Assembly: GCF_000175215.2 (NCBI RefSeq)
Contig: NC_014816.1
Coordinates: 1,175,001 to 1,239,000 of the forward strand
Reading direction: 5' to 3'
DNA: 64,000 bases
Source: Asticcacaulis excentricus CB 48
GTDB lineage: Bacteria; Pseudomonadota; Alphaproteobacteria; Caulobacterales; Caulobacteraceae
Of the stretch, positions 53,167-61,924 are shown piece by piece. The notes beneath the pieces were generated by a model. That model had not been told where the DNA came from. It searched no databases and worked only from the letters and a program-made list of their open reading frames with translations. A program made the position numbers and the translations under genes. The stretch's first letter is position 1. Each line of letters starts with the position of its first letter.

Positions 53167-54027
53167 ATGACCCCGAAAAAGCAGGACAAGCTGAACCGTA
53201 AAAAGGCCTCGCGTCAGTCGCCGCAGCACAAGGCAGCCATTGCCGAGCGCGAATCCAAAGGTTGGGCCCGCCCAGTTCAGACGCCCAGAAATCAGAAGGC
53301 CATCGACCGTCCGCTGAAACTGTCCGACGAAGAGGTCGTGTGGGTGAAGTCTATGTTGATCCACGAAGACGGGGTGATTATGGGCTTTAATAAACCGTCA
53401 AACCTGTCTTCACAGGGTGGGCGTGGGAACTTCCATAATCTCGATGATATGCTGTGGGCCTTTGCGCGCTCGAATGGCAACAAGCCGCGCCTGCTTCACC
53501 GGCTGGATCGCGACACATCGGGTATTATCCTGGCAGCCAAAACGCGTACCTCAGCGGCCTTTGTCGGCAATGCCATAGCCGCGCGAGATGTGCACAAGGC
53601 TTACGTCTGCATCGTGGCCAATCCGCATAATCTTAAAGACGAGGGCGTCATCGACGCTCCGCTGCGCCGCGAAGAGATCGGGAGGGAGGCCTATAGCCGC
53701 ATCTGTGATCCCCATCATCCCGACGCGTTGACCGCCCGCACCATCTATCGCGTGGTCAGCCGCACCGATACCTCCGCGCTGGTGCAATGTGAGCCGTTTA
53801 CGGGCCGGATGCATCAGATCCGCGTGCACATGGCGCATTTGGGCTGCCCGATTGCCGGCGATGTGCGCTACGGTGGGGCGCTCAGTCTTGACGGCCTGCG
53901 TGTACCGCGCCTGATGCTTCATGCCCGTGCCATAGATTTTCCCCATCCCGATGGCGGACGTCGCCGCTGGGAGGCGCCGCCGAGCCCGGATATTCAGGCG
54001 TTATGCAAAGGTCTTGGGCTGGGCTGA
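53167..54027 (+). CDS. RluA-family pseudouridine synthase
   Basis: Converts uridine to pseudouridine in rRNA or tRNA. The 286-residue protein has a basic N-terminal region (KKQDKLNRKKASRQSP), then VIMGFNKPSNLSSQGG. The catalytic Asp is in LLHRLDRDTSGIILAAKT near residue 118. The C-terminal motifs YRVVSRTDTSALVQCEPFTG and MHQIRVHMAHLGCPIAGD are typical. There is no S4 domain. The exact target uridine is not predictable from this alone. Confidence 0.93.
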   Translation: MTPKKQDKLNRKKASRQSPQHKAAIAERESKGWARPVQTPRNQKAIDRPLKLSDEEVVWVKSMLIHEDGVIMGFNKPSNLSSQGGRGNFHNLDDMLWAFARSNGNKPRLLHRLDRDTSGIILAAKTRTSAAFVGNAIAARDVHKAYVCIVANPHNLKDEGVIDAPLRREEIGREAYSRICDPHHPDALTARTIYRVVSRTDTSALVQCEPFTGRMHQIRVHMAHLGCPIAGDVRYGGALSLDGLRVPRLMLHARAIDFPHPDGGRRRWEAPPSPDIQALCKGLGLG

Positions 54028-54167
54028 ACGAAAGCCGGTAACCCTTTCAATTGTTTGCCTACTCCCGTTTTTTGCTTAATGCGTCATTAGCCAGATTTCT
54101 TACGCTGCCCTTAAGGCTTTGTCGCGATCTTTGTCCAGGTTTGTGTATCCTTTGGGGCAGAAGTGAC

Positions 54168-55880
54168 ATGTTTGGGCAATCCGGCGGCCGTGCGCGTCAG
54201 GTCTGGCTTAACCCGCTGAAGACGGGTTTCTGGCGTGACGTCAGTGGCAACACCATGATTGCTTTTGGCCTGATTGCAGCGACGTTGGTCGCTGCTGCAG
54301 GCGCCGGCGTTGAGTTCAGCCAGGCTCAGGAACAGACCAACCGCCTGCAGGACGCGGCCGATGCGGCGGCGCTGCGAGGGGCGCTCATGGCCAAGGACGA
54401 GACCGCGGCAAAGGCCGCCGCTGATACCGTGTTCACCCTCAATCTGACAGACAGCGGCATTGCGCCTACCTCCAAAGGGTTGAAGTTTGAAATCAGCGGT
54501 TCGCACAAGACCGCCGTTTATACCGCTACAGCCCAGATTAAGACTACCTTTCTGAAGCTGGCCGGCATTGAGACGCTGACGGTTGGAGCGACCTCAACCG
54601 CGGAAGCGGAGATGCGCAAATCCGAGATCGCGCTGGTGCTGGACTCAACTGGGTCCATGTCGCGGGATTCGCGCATGACCAATCTCAAGGCGGCCGTGGA
54701 CAGCGTTCTGGCCTCGCTGCTGGTCAGTGGCGAGAATGTTTGGGATGCCCGGGTTGGAATCGTACCGTTCGATACGCAGGTCAGTATTCGAGGGGTTCCG
54801 GCCGCCGGCATCGCCGGAGAGTTTGGCGAGACGCCCTATACCTATAGCTGTACGGGCAGCAGCATGACGTCGGATCGCTGTACCTCCTTGGGGACGACGC
54901 GCGATCTGATGTGCAGCGGTGCGGCGGATGTCGCCGCCTGTAGAGCCAATGCCCGCATCTATGCCTATACGACCAGCGGTGGCACCTATCGGGTATTTGT
55001 CACGTCCAACTATGTGCAGAATAACGGTTATTGCTGGCCGAACTATTACACCTATACCTACTGCGGCTATACGGTCGTCTCACGGACAGACTATTACTCA
55101 ACGACGACCTGGACGCGCACGAACAATGCCAGCAACTCGACCCCGTGGCCAAGCGCCAGCTATTACGGTACGCCCAGCTACAGCTATGCGCAATACAACG
55201 GGACAATTACGGCTACGCCCACCAGCGCCGGTGGGTATGGCTCCGGATCGACGACCACCATCAAGGACAACAGCACCATTACGGCGAATTCGGACCTTCT
55301 CGGCGTCGGCACCGACAGCTGGAACGGTTGCGTCATCGATCGCAAACAGCCATATGATGTCTCGGGGCAATCTCCTATCGCGTCCAATACTGACACGCTT
55401 TATCCGGCGGCCAAATGTGCCACCAATAACCTTTTACCAGTGATGGGGCTGACCACGGATATTGCCGCTGTGCGGGCCCATGCCCAAAAGCTGACGCCGG
55501 CCGGCAACACCAATATCACCATTGGTGTGCAGTGGGGTATGGAGCTTCTGTCGCCGGAACTGCCGTTCAATACGGCCAAGCCCTATAGCGACAAGACCAA
55601 TTACAAGTACATGATCGTCATCACTGACGGTGAAAATACCCAGAACCGCTGGAGCACCTCAGCCTCCACTATCAATGCCCGCACGCTGCTGGCTTGCCAG
55701 GCGGCCAAGGATCTTGGGATCACCGTCTATACCATACGCGTCATGGAGGGTAATTCCGACATGCTCAAATCCTGCGCTAGCCGTCCGGAATACTTCTACG
55801 ATGTGACGGCCTCAAGCCAGCTGACCTCGACGCTTGCTAAGGTTTTCTACTCGATCCAGAGCACGCGCCTGACGAAGTAA
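54168..55880 (+). CDS. TadG-like pilus protein with von Willebrand A domain (first)
   Basis: A 570-residue membrane-anchored protein. Near the N-terminus is the TadE/TadG-type anchor (FWRDVSGNTMIAFGLIAATLV) with the polar ring QLQDAADAAALR-like region (TNRLQDAADAAALRGA). About residue 155 a von Willebrand A domain begins, with the metal-site motif ALVLDSTGSMSRDSR. A large Ser/Thr/Tyr/Asn-rich insertion lies about residues 225-400 (GGTYRVFVTSNYVQNNGY, SYYGTPSYSYAQYNG). The domain then resumes with YKYMIVITDGENTQNR. The frame opens 39 codons upstream but the ATG at 54168 fits better. No other tad genes are nearby. Confidence 0.82.
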   Translation: MFGQSGGRARQVWLNPLKTGFWRDVSGNTMIAFGLIAATLVAAAGAGVEFSQAQEQTNRLQDAADAAALRGALMAKDETAAKAAADTVFTLNLTDSGIAPTSKGLKFEISGSHKTAVYTATAQIKTTFLKLAGIETLTVGATSTAEAEMRKSEIALVLDSTGSMSRDSRMTNLKAAVDSVLASLLVSGENVWDARVGIVPFDTQVSIRGVPAAGIAGEFGETPYTYSCTGSSMTSDRCTSLGTTRDLMCSGAADVAACRANARIYAYTTSGGTYRVFVTSNYVQNNGYCWPNYYTYTYCGYTVVSRTDYYSTTTWTRTNNASNSTPWPSASYYGTPSYSYAQYNGTITATPTSAGGYGSGSTTTIKDNSTITANSDLLGVGTDSWNGCVIDRKQPYDVSGQSPIASNTDTLYPAAKCATNNLLPVMGLTTDIAAVRAHAQKLTPAGNTNITIGVQWGMELLSPELPFNTAKPYSDKTNYKYMIVITDGENTQNRWSTSASTINARTLLACQAAKDLGITVYTIRVMEGNSDMLKSCASRPEYFYDVTASSQLTSTLAKVFYSIQSTRLTK

Positions 55881-56141
55881 TACTAAGGGGCATTGAACAT
55901 GACCCCGGAATGCCTTTCGCGAACATCTGATGCCTTCGGTACCGTTGAGTTAGTCGCGAGGTCTCAATGGTCGAATGCGGGTAGCCTCCTCGTGCGCTGA
56001 GATAGGGGGTATTTCCTTAATTTTGTCAGTTAGTTGCTGGCACGCTCACAATCGAAATGACAGGGTTCTGCAATAGAGTGAATCTTAAGCTTTGGCGCGT
56101 AAATTGCAGGGCAAAGCCGATACTTAGACACGGATACACTC

Positions 56142-57611
56142 ATGGGCCTGCCTGACTTCTTTCGCGATCGACGTGGCAACACAGCCGTTATGTTCGGCCT
56201 GTTCTTCTCTATCCTGATAGTCTCGATGGCCGGAGCCGTGGACTACTCGAACGTCATCTCGCGCCGTAGCAAAGCTCAGGACGCGCTGGACGCGGCAACG
56301 CTGGCCGTTGCCGTTTTGCGCCCGGCAACCGTTGAGCAGGCTCAGGCGGCCGTAAAGCTGCGTCTGGACAAGGAACTGGGAGACAACCCGGACAAGGTCG
56401 TTATTGGTCAGTTCAATTACGATACAAAGACACGCACCTACTATGTGACGGCCAAAGGCACCTATAAGCCGTTTCTTCTGGGCGTGGTAAACATCAAGGA
56501 GATCCCCTACGAGGTTATTAGTGAGACCATTCAGGCGGCCAACGGCACGTTGGAACTGGCGCTGGTCCTCGATAACACCGACTCCATGGGACAAATCCTC
56601 AATGGCAGCAGCACCCGGCTCGATGTCTTGAAAACCGCAGCAACGAACCTTGTTAACACGGTTATGACATCTGCGAACAAGGACTATGTAAAGGTCGCTG
56701 TTGTACCCTATGCAGATTACGTCAATGTCGGTTTGGCCAATCGGAGCCAATCTTGGGTTTCGGTGGGCGCAGACTATACGGTGCCTGCTGCGGCCAAGAC
56801 CTGCACCACAATCTCTACTAAACAGGTCTGTACTGGTGGGGTATATGGGACTTGCGACTCCATCAAAGATGGCGTGCCTATCAAGGTCGGATGCTGGAAA
56901 ACGCCGCAAACCTGTACGACGGTAAATATAACACCTTATCAATCGTGCAATAACCCGCAACCGACCTACTATAAATGGTATGGTTGTGTGCGCCATCAGG
57001 TCGATTCCAAAACCAAAATGCTCGTTCTGCCTGATCCGTTGACTGCCTACACGGGCGTGCTCGAGACGGCACAAAAGTGCCCGACGGCCATCCAGCCTCT
57101 GAGCAATGACAAGACTGTGGTGACCAATTCTATCAAGGGGCTGGTCAACAGCATCGGCAGCTATAAGCCGGATACCTTCATCCCAGGGGGCCTGCACTGG
57201 GGCGTCAACACGCTATCTCCGCCGGCGCCCTTCAAAGAAGGGATGGCCTATGATTCCAAGAATAAGGAACCGAAGAAGGTCATTGTTCTTATGACCGATG
57301 GCGCCAATACGCTCTACACCAATTCCTCTGGCCAGATCGTATCGGCAGCGACAGGAAGTCCGCCGACGATCAGTTCGTCACTGGTCGCCCCGACCTACAC
57401 AGCTCAGGATAATGCCTGTAAATATGCCAAGGGTAAGAATATCGAAGTTTTCGTTATCGGACTTGGGGTAACCGATCCTACGGCGCTGAGTGCGCTGAAA
57501 TCCTGCGCCACGGATGCCCAGCACTATTTTGATGCCCAGAATGCCAATGACCTGATTGAAGCCTTTGAAATCATCGGCGGCAAACTGAGCGTCGTGCGTC
57601 TGATGCAATAA
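56142..57611 (+). CDS. TadG-like pilus protein with von Willebrand A domain (second)
   Basis: A 489-residue relative of the gene before it. The anchor is RDRRGNTAVMFGLFFSILIV, then the TadG-like RRSKAQDALDAATLAVAVL. The von Willebrand A domain starts with LALVLDNTDSMGQIL; the metal motif is D-N-T-D-S, close to the usual D-x-T/S-x-S. Instead of the Tyr-rich insertion it has a cysteine-rich one of about 75 residues (KTCTTISTKQVCTGG, VGCWKTPQTCTTVN, YKWYGCVRHQV). KVIVLMTDGANTLYT follows. A 261-base spacer without obvious features separates the two genes. Function in pilus or surface assembly is inferred. Confidence 0.82.
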   Translation: MGLPDFFRDRRGNTAVMFGLFFSILIVSMAGAVDYSNVISRRSKAQDALDAATLAVAVLRPATVEQAQAAVKLRLDKELGDNPDKVVIGQFNYDTKTRTYYVTAKGTYKPFLLGVVNIKEIPYEVISETIQAANGTLELALVLDNTDSMGQILNGSSTRLDVLKTAATNLVNTVMTSANKDYVKVAVVPYADYVNVGLANRSQSWVSVGADYTVPAAAKTCTTISTKQVCTGGVYGTCDSIKDGVPIKVGCWKTPQTCTTVNITPYQSCNNPQPTYYKWYGCVRHQVDSKTKMLVLPDPLTAYTGVLETAQKCPTAIQPLSNDKTVVTNSIKGLVNSIGSYKPDTFIPGGLHWGVNTLSPPAPFKEGMAYDSKNKEPKKVIVLMTDGANTLYTNSSGQIVSAATGSPPTISSSLVAPTYTAQDNACKYAKGKNIEVFVIGLGVTDPTALSALKSCATDAQHYFDAQNANDLIEAFEIIGGKLSVVRLMQ

Positions 57612-57724
57612 CTGAGGCAGAAAAGCGCCGCCGCTCAGATAAGCGTCTTTTCTCAACCAGTTGACGGTGTTAAGCGAAGAGGCGGGGACGTCGTGTTCCT
57701 GCCTTTGTTGCTGTGGGATGGATC

Positions 57725-58135
57725 ATGAACCAGAAGATTGACTGGAGCGAGCTGTTCTTTTCGTCCACCGGACGAGTGCGTCAGACGCCGTTCCTGATCG
57801 CCCTGGCGGTGCTGGTCGGACTGTTCATGATCTATGACTCGGCCATTACCGGGGCACCGCGCGTGCTGACCGGATGGGTGGTCTATCCGGCGCTATTGTT
57901 CTGCGCCGCGTGTGTGCTGTCGAAGCGCCTGCACGACCGGGGGCGCTCCGGCTGGTGGGCGGCGGTGATCCTAATTGCGTTCATGATGGTGTGGCCGCGC
58001 CCAGATAACTTCCTAGACTTTGTTGGCGCGCTGGTGCTGCTATGGGCTGCCATTGACTTAGGCGCGATGCCCGGCGAGAGGGGCGCGAATAGGTACGGCC
58101 GTTCCACCCGGTTTGCCGAGCCAGAGACCGTGTGA
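57725..58135 (+). CDS. DUF805 family membrane protein (fifth in window)
   Basis: A 136-residue membrane protein. FFSSTGRVRQTPFLIALA stands at the position of the first DUF805 motif. SKRLHDRGRSGWWAAVIL is the central landmark, and GERGANRYGRS is the C-terminal NRFG-type motif. It is shorter and more diverged than the other four. The ATG at 57725 is preferred over a GTG four codons earlier. It follows the second TadG-like gene after 113 bases. Confidence 0.8.
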   Translation: MNQKIDWSELFFSSTGRVRQTPFLIALAVLVGLFMIYDSAITGAPRVLTGWVVYPALLFCAACVLSKRLHDRGRSGWWAAVILIAFMMVWPRPDNFLDFVGALVLLWAAIDLGAMPGERGANRYGRSTRFAEPETV

Positions 58136-58197
58136 GCCCTGCCTCAGTCACCGGCACATCGCTTGCAGCGGGAGATGAATTGCGGCAAAGACACCGC

Positions 58198-58554
58198 ATG
58201 ACCCTCGATGAACTCAATATCTTCTGCCGGTCGCTCGTGGCTGCCACGCATGTGGTGCAGTGGGGCGGACACGATGTATGGAAGGTCGGAGGGAAGGTCT
58301 TCGTCATTGCGGGCAGACAAACCGATGGGCATTTGTCGTTCAGCGTCAAGGTCTCCCCCGTGGCGTTTGAAATTTTGCGCGATCACCCCGATTGCCGCCC
58401 GGCCCCCTATTTGGCGTCGCGGGGCATGAGCTGGATAGAGTATTACACCGGTGATCAGATGTCCGGAGATGAATTGCGCGGCCTGATCAGCGACTCGTAC
58501 CGTCTGGTTGCCGACGGCCTGTCGAAAAAGAAACAGAAGGAATTAGGGCTTTGA
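58198..58554 (+). CDS. MmcQ/YjbR family DNA-binding protein
   Basis: A 118-residue protein of the YjbR fold (CyaY-like double-wing). The motifs are TLDELNIFCRSLVAATHVVQ, WKVGGKVFVIAG, PDCRPAPYLASRGMSWIEYY, and the C-terminal LISDSYRLVADGLSKK. The family is described as DNA-binding by structure; cellular role unclear. The ATG at 58198 gives the normal N-terminus. The stop overlaps the TTG start of rlmJ, so the two are translation-coupled. Confidence 0.9.
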   Translation: MTLDELNIFCRSLVAATHVVQWGGHDVWKVGGKVFVIAGRQTDGHLSFSVKVSPVAFEILRDHPDCRPAPYLASRGMSWIEYYTGDQMSGDELRGLISDSYRLVADGLSKKKQKELGL

Positions 58555-59405
58555 ACTATCGCCACGGCTTTCACGCCGGGAACTTCGCCGACCTGTTCAA
58601 GCACGCGGTCCTGTTGAATTTTCTGCGCGCCCTGCGGGAGAGTGCACAGCCGCTTCAGGTGGTGGACAGCCACGCCGGGGCGGGCCAGTACGACCTGTCC
58701 GATCCGACCTTCTCGCGCTCCAAAGAGGCCGAGGCTGGAATAGGCTATCTGCTGGGGGGGGATGTGCCGCAAAGTCTTATTCCCCTGTCGGACTATGTGT
58801 GGGCCAAGAATCGGGCGGCGGGGTTCAAAACGCGAATTGGTCTATATCCCGGGTCGCCGCTTCTGGTGCTCGACCATCTGACGGCGGAAGGCAGCTATAT
58901 GGGCTGTGAACTCCGCAAGGACGATTACGAGCGCTTGAGGGCGACGGTAATGCCTCGCGGCAAGGCGCGTCATACGGATGGCTATGAGGCGGCGGTCGAA
59001 ATGGCTGAGCCGGATAAAGATTTTTTTCTGCTGATCGATCCGCCGTTTGAGCAGTTCGAGGACTATGAGCGCATCAATCTGTGCCTGCGCGACGTGCTGA
59101 AAAAACAGCCCACCGCCAAGGCTTTGGTGTGGTTGCCGCTGAAAGACCTTGAGACATTCGACCGTTTCCTGCGCCATATGGAATGCGAGCTTCTGGAAGA
59201 CCAGACAGGGGAGGGCGGGCCGGATATTGCTGTGGCCGAACTGCGCCTGCGGCCTCTGACCAATCCGTTGAAGATGAATGGTTGCGCGCTTGTGACGGTC
59301 AATGCGCCCGCTTCGGTGGTCGAGGCCATGCGCGACATTGCCGACGATCTGGCTCAGGTCTTTGCCGAACCGGGTGGCAAGGCCTCGGTGTGGACGTTAG
59401 ATTAA
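58551..59405 (+). CDS. rlmJ: 23S rRNA (adenine-2030-N6)-methyltransferase RlmJ
   Basis: Methylates A2030 of 23S rRNA. The 284-residue protein has the family N-terminus MNYRHGFHAGNFADLFKHAV, SAM-binding VVDSHAGAGQYDLSD, and the catalytic motif LLIDPPFEQFEDYERI (D-P-P-F), as in E. coli RlmJ. It uses the TTG at 58551, overlapping the yjbR stop (TTGA). The length is normal. Confidence 0.95.
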   Translation: MNYRHGFHAGNFADLFKHAVLLNFLRALRESAQPLQVVDSHAGAGQYDLSDPTFSRSKEAEAGIGYLLGGDVPQSLIPLSDYVWAKNRAAGFKTRIGLYPGSPLLVLDHLTAEGSYMGCELRKDDYERLRATVMPRGKARHTDGYEAAVEMAEPDKDFFLLIDPPFEQFEDYERINLCLRDVLKKQPTAKALVWLPLKDLETFDRFLRHMECELLEDQTGEGGPDIAVAELRLRPLTNPLKMNGCALVTVNAPASVVEAMRDIADDLAQVFAEPGGKASVWTLD

Positions 59406-59516
59406 TCGCTGATCACGCGAATTTGCCCATTTAGGGCGATCGGTCGCATAGGCGGCTGTGAATTTATGTGTTAGTTTTGTGCGCTGCAATATTTTTTGAG
59501 CGCACGAGGCCACGAG

Positions 59517-60095
59517 ATGTTGACTATGACGCAATCTGATCTGCCCGCGTTTTCACTGCCCACCTCCGAAGAGATGAAGAGCGCGACCGAGCGCCTGACC
59601 CATTTTTGGATCGGGGCCTGCTCGCCGATGTGGGTGCCGTTTTTTGCTGCGACCAGCTTCGGCGTTTCTGCGTGGATGCTGTCCGGTGTGCCGGCGCGGC
59701 GCCCGGGCGGCAGCGATCTTTATAAGGATCTGCCCAAGGGCTTTGTCGATATGATGAGCCTGCGTCAGACCTGGTACAAGGCCAGCGAAGACGCTGCCCA
59801 TGTGCTGGAAGAAGTCAACGAGGCCGTCCGTGAGGCCGCCGTTGTGCCTGTTATCGCGGCTATCGAGGTCGAGGACGCCGTGGTCGATGCCTTAACGGAA
59901 CTGTCCGAGGCGAACGGGAGCGCAGCCGCGCCGGGCATAGAGTTTGCCCCGGAGCCCGCAACTGAACTCGCGTCTGCGACGTCAGAAGCGCAAGTCGCCG
60001 ATGGGGTGCTGCCAGAGCCGCTCGTCGAGTCCGCCCTTAAGCCGGTGCCGGCTGTCAGATCCGCGCCTAAGCGCCGCCCCGCGCCGCGCAAATAG
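59517..60095 (+). CDS. Hypothetical protein with hydrophobic N-terminal half and alanine-rich tail
   Basis: A 192-residue protein I do not recognise. A moderately hydrophobic stretch (FWIGACSPMWVPFFAATSFGV) lies about residues 30-50. A helical region follows (RQTWYKASEDAAHVLEEVNEAV), and then a long Glu/Ala/Pro-rich region with a basic Arg/Pro/Lys end (APKRRPAPRK). The layout recalls phasin-like granule proteins, but there is no decisive motif. An upstream TTG start (59496) is possible. It stands alone between rlmJ and the convergent nuclease gene. Confidence 0.65.
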   Translation: MLTMTQSDLPAFSLPTSEEMKSATERLTHFWIGACSPMWVPFFAATSFGVSAWMLSGVPARRPGGSDLYKDLPKGFVDMMSLRQTWYKASEDAAHVLEEVNEAVREAAVVPVIAAIEVEDAVVDALTELSEANGSAAAPGIEFAPEPATELASATSEAQVADGVLPEPLVESALKPVPAVRSAPKRRPAPRK

Positions 60096-60096
60096 C

Positions 60097-61017
60097 TTAT
60101 TTGGCTGGGTAGATATCCACCCGGATTGGGCGGTGGTCGGAGCCGTAGTAGGGACCAGCCTTGCGATTGCGCAGGCTGAGCGCCTGGCCGGCAAAGGCAT
60201 TGTCGATGCCGATACGCAAGGGAGCGGGCAGGACGGCGGGCCATGTGCCCACCGGGGCCGGGGCCGCGAACAGGCCCAGATTGCGACTGAAATCCATGAG
60301 GCCTGAGGCCGAGGGGGTGGTGTTGAAATCTCCGACCAGCACCGTGCGCTCCGGCCGTTCATCGCGCAGATCCGCACGCAGCCGCTCCAGTTGCCGCGGT
60401 TGGTTGCCCGGTGCGCTGAACGGCCACGGGCGCGTCAGATGCGAAACCGCGAGATTAAACGCCCCCGCAGGTGCTCCAACCTCTACGGTCAGCAGGCTGT
60501 AGCCAATAGGGCGGGCGCGCGGCCGCGTGAGGGGGTAGCGCGAAAACACAAAGGTGTCATAGCGGCGGGCCATGTGGGGATAGGTCTGGCGCAGTTTCGC
60601 CGCCAGCGTCTCTTCGGCCAGAGGTCCGGCTTCGACGATGGCGACGACATCGGGGTTTTCTGCTGTGACCCAGTCGAGTAATCGCTCTGGCGTCTCGTTG
60701 TTGACGTATAGGTTGGCGAAGATCAGCCGCACCGGGGTCGCCTTGGTGTCCGTTGGGGGGTGGGGCGGGCTAATCTGCGGCCAGAAGCTCAAAGCCAAAA
60801 CACCGGCCGCTATCAGGCTGATGAGAGCCGAGGCGCGTTGACGCAACTGAATGAGCACAAAAGACACCGCTAAGGCCACGCTGAGAAGGGGCGCGGTGAA
60901 AATATCGATCAGATAGCCCCGTGCCTCATGCGGGTCGAGCAGGCACGCTGCGCCCATGCCCAGCAGAGCAAGGCTCAGCATAAAAGTCAAAAATGAAAAC
61001 AGCCTGAGAACCAGCAA
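60097..61017 (-). CDS. Endonuclease/exonuclease/phosphatase family protein with membrane N-terminus
   Basis: A 306-residue protein. The first about 80 residues hold two or three hydrophobic segments (LFSFLTFMLSLALLGMGAACL and LLSVALAVSFVLIQL). The rest is the EEP domain: FANLYVNNETPE, VVAIVEAGPLAEE with the metal Glu, VGDFNTTPSASG with the Asp-Asn pair, and YGSDHRPIRVDI with the catalytic His. Such proteins can act as phosphatases, nucleases or phospholipases. The gene starts four bases before the ybjQ gene ends, a likely operon. Confidence 0.88.
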   Translation of the reverse strand: MLVLRLFSFLTFMLSLALLGMGAACLLDPHEARGYLIDIFTAPLLSVALAVSFVLIQLRQRASALISLIAAGVLALSFWPQISPPHPPTDTKATPVRLIFANLYVNNETPERLLDWVTAENPDVVAIVEAGPLAEETLAAKLRQTYPHMARRYDTFVFSRYPLTRPRARPIGYSLLTVEVGAPAGAFNLAVSHLTRPWPFSAPGNQPRQLERLRADLRDERPERTVLVGDFNTTPSASGLMDFSRNLGLFAAPAPVGTWPAVLPAPLRIGIDNAFAGQALSLRNRKAGPYYGSDHRPIRVDIYPAK

Positions 61018-61020
61018 GAC

Positions 61021-61338
61021 TTAGCGCAGGACGACGGCGGTACCTGAACAGGTGACCATCAGCATGGTGCCCTGAGAGACGGTTTCATAGTCGAGGTCGA
61101 CGCCGACAATGGCATTGGCGCCGCGTTGCGCAGCTTCTTCCTGCATTTCCTTCAAGGCGGCTTCGCGGGCGGCGCGTAGCACTTTTTCATAGGAGCCCGA
61201 CCGACCGCCGATAATGTCACGGATACCGGCAAACAGGTCGCGGAAGATATTGGCCCCCAGAATGGCCTCACCGGTGACGACGCCGATATAGGTGTCTATG
61301 CTACGGCCTTCGACGCTGGGTGTGGTAGTGACGATCAT
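61021..61338 (-). CDS. YbjQ/UPF0145 heavy-metal-binding-domain protein
   Basis: A 105-residue protein. The motifs are [40 protein letters not shown], and [15 protein letters not shown], the UPF0145 signature. The ATG at 61338 follows a GGGGAA ribosome site and gives [11 protein letters not shown]; the frame opens 29 codons earlier. The family assembles into pentamers or decamers by known structures and is often found near stress genes. The role is not defined. It precedes the EEP gene by three bases on the same strand. Confidence 0.92.
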   Translation of the reverse strand: MIVTTTPSVEGRSIDTYIGVVTGEAILGANIFRDLFAGIRDIIGGRSGSYEKVLRAAREAALKEMQEEAAQRGANAIVGVDLDYETVSQGTMLMVTCSGTAVVLR

Positions 61339-61423
61339 GATTAATTCCCCTAACTCACGTAATTGACGCATAACCCCGCTACAGGCAATGTCTAGCCATA
61401 ACGGGCGAAGGGGAGCAAATGAC

Positions 61424-61924
61424 ATGTTTGTCAGGTCGGCTTATGACGTGCAGAAGGTCTACGACTCAGTAGGCACAATCAAGCGCCTGTCGGATCGCAT
61501 TATCGGTATCGGCCCGTTCAACCTGATCGGGCTTGATGGCCTTTTGGCGTGGCTGCCGTTTCCGGTCGTTGGGGCGGTCTATTCATTCGGGGCCTCGGCG
61601 TACATACTGCTGAGTGGGTTTCGCGCCCGCATTAGTCCGGTCGCCTGGGTGCAGGCGGCGGTCGTTCTGGCGCTCGATCTGGGCATCAGCGGACTGGAGG
61701 AGGTCGCGCAACTTATCCTCCCGTTTTTCCCGGTGGGGGCGGTGGCGGATACCCTGTATCAGGGGCACCTCTACGCCTCGCACATCGTGCAAAAGGACAT
61801 CGAAAAAACGCTTTACATCGAAGAGAGCGGCCGCGAAGCCCACGCGTCGGGCCGACACCAGGGGAATCTGGCGACGATGAAGGCGACCAAAGGGAAAAAG
61901 CGCCTCGTTTATCTTCTGCCCTGA
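61424..61924 (+). CDS. DUF4112 family membrane protein
   Basis: A 166-residue protein with two or three hydrophobic segments. [21 protein letters not shown] and [16 protein letters not shown] are the DUF4112 N-terminal region. The second part [19 protein letters not shown] and [19 protein letters not shown] repeats the pattern. The C-terminus is basic ([12 protein letters not shown]). The ATG at 61424 fits; the frame opens 12 codons further. Divergent from the YbjQ gene; the shared spacer is 85 bases. Confidence 0.78.
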   Translation: MFVRSAYDVQKVYDSVGTIKRLSDRIIGIGPFNLIGLDGLLAWLPFPVVGAVYSFGASAYILLSGFRARISPVAWVQAAVVLALDLGISGLEEVAQLILPFFPVGAVADTLYQGHLYASHIVQKDIEKTLYIEESGREAHASGRHQGNLATMKATKGKKRLVYLLP

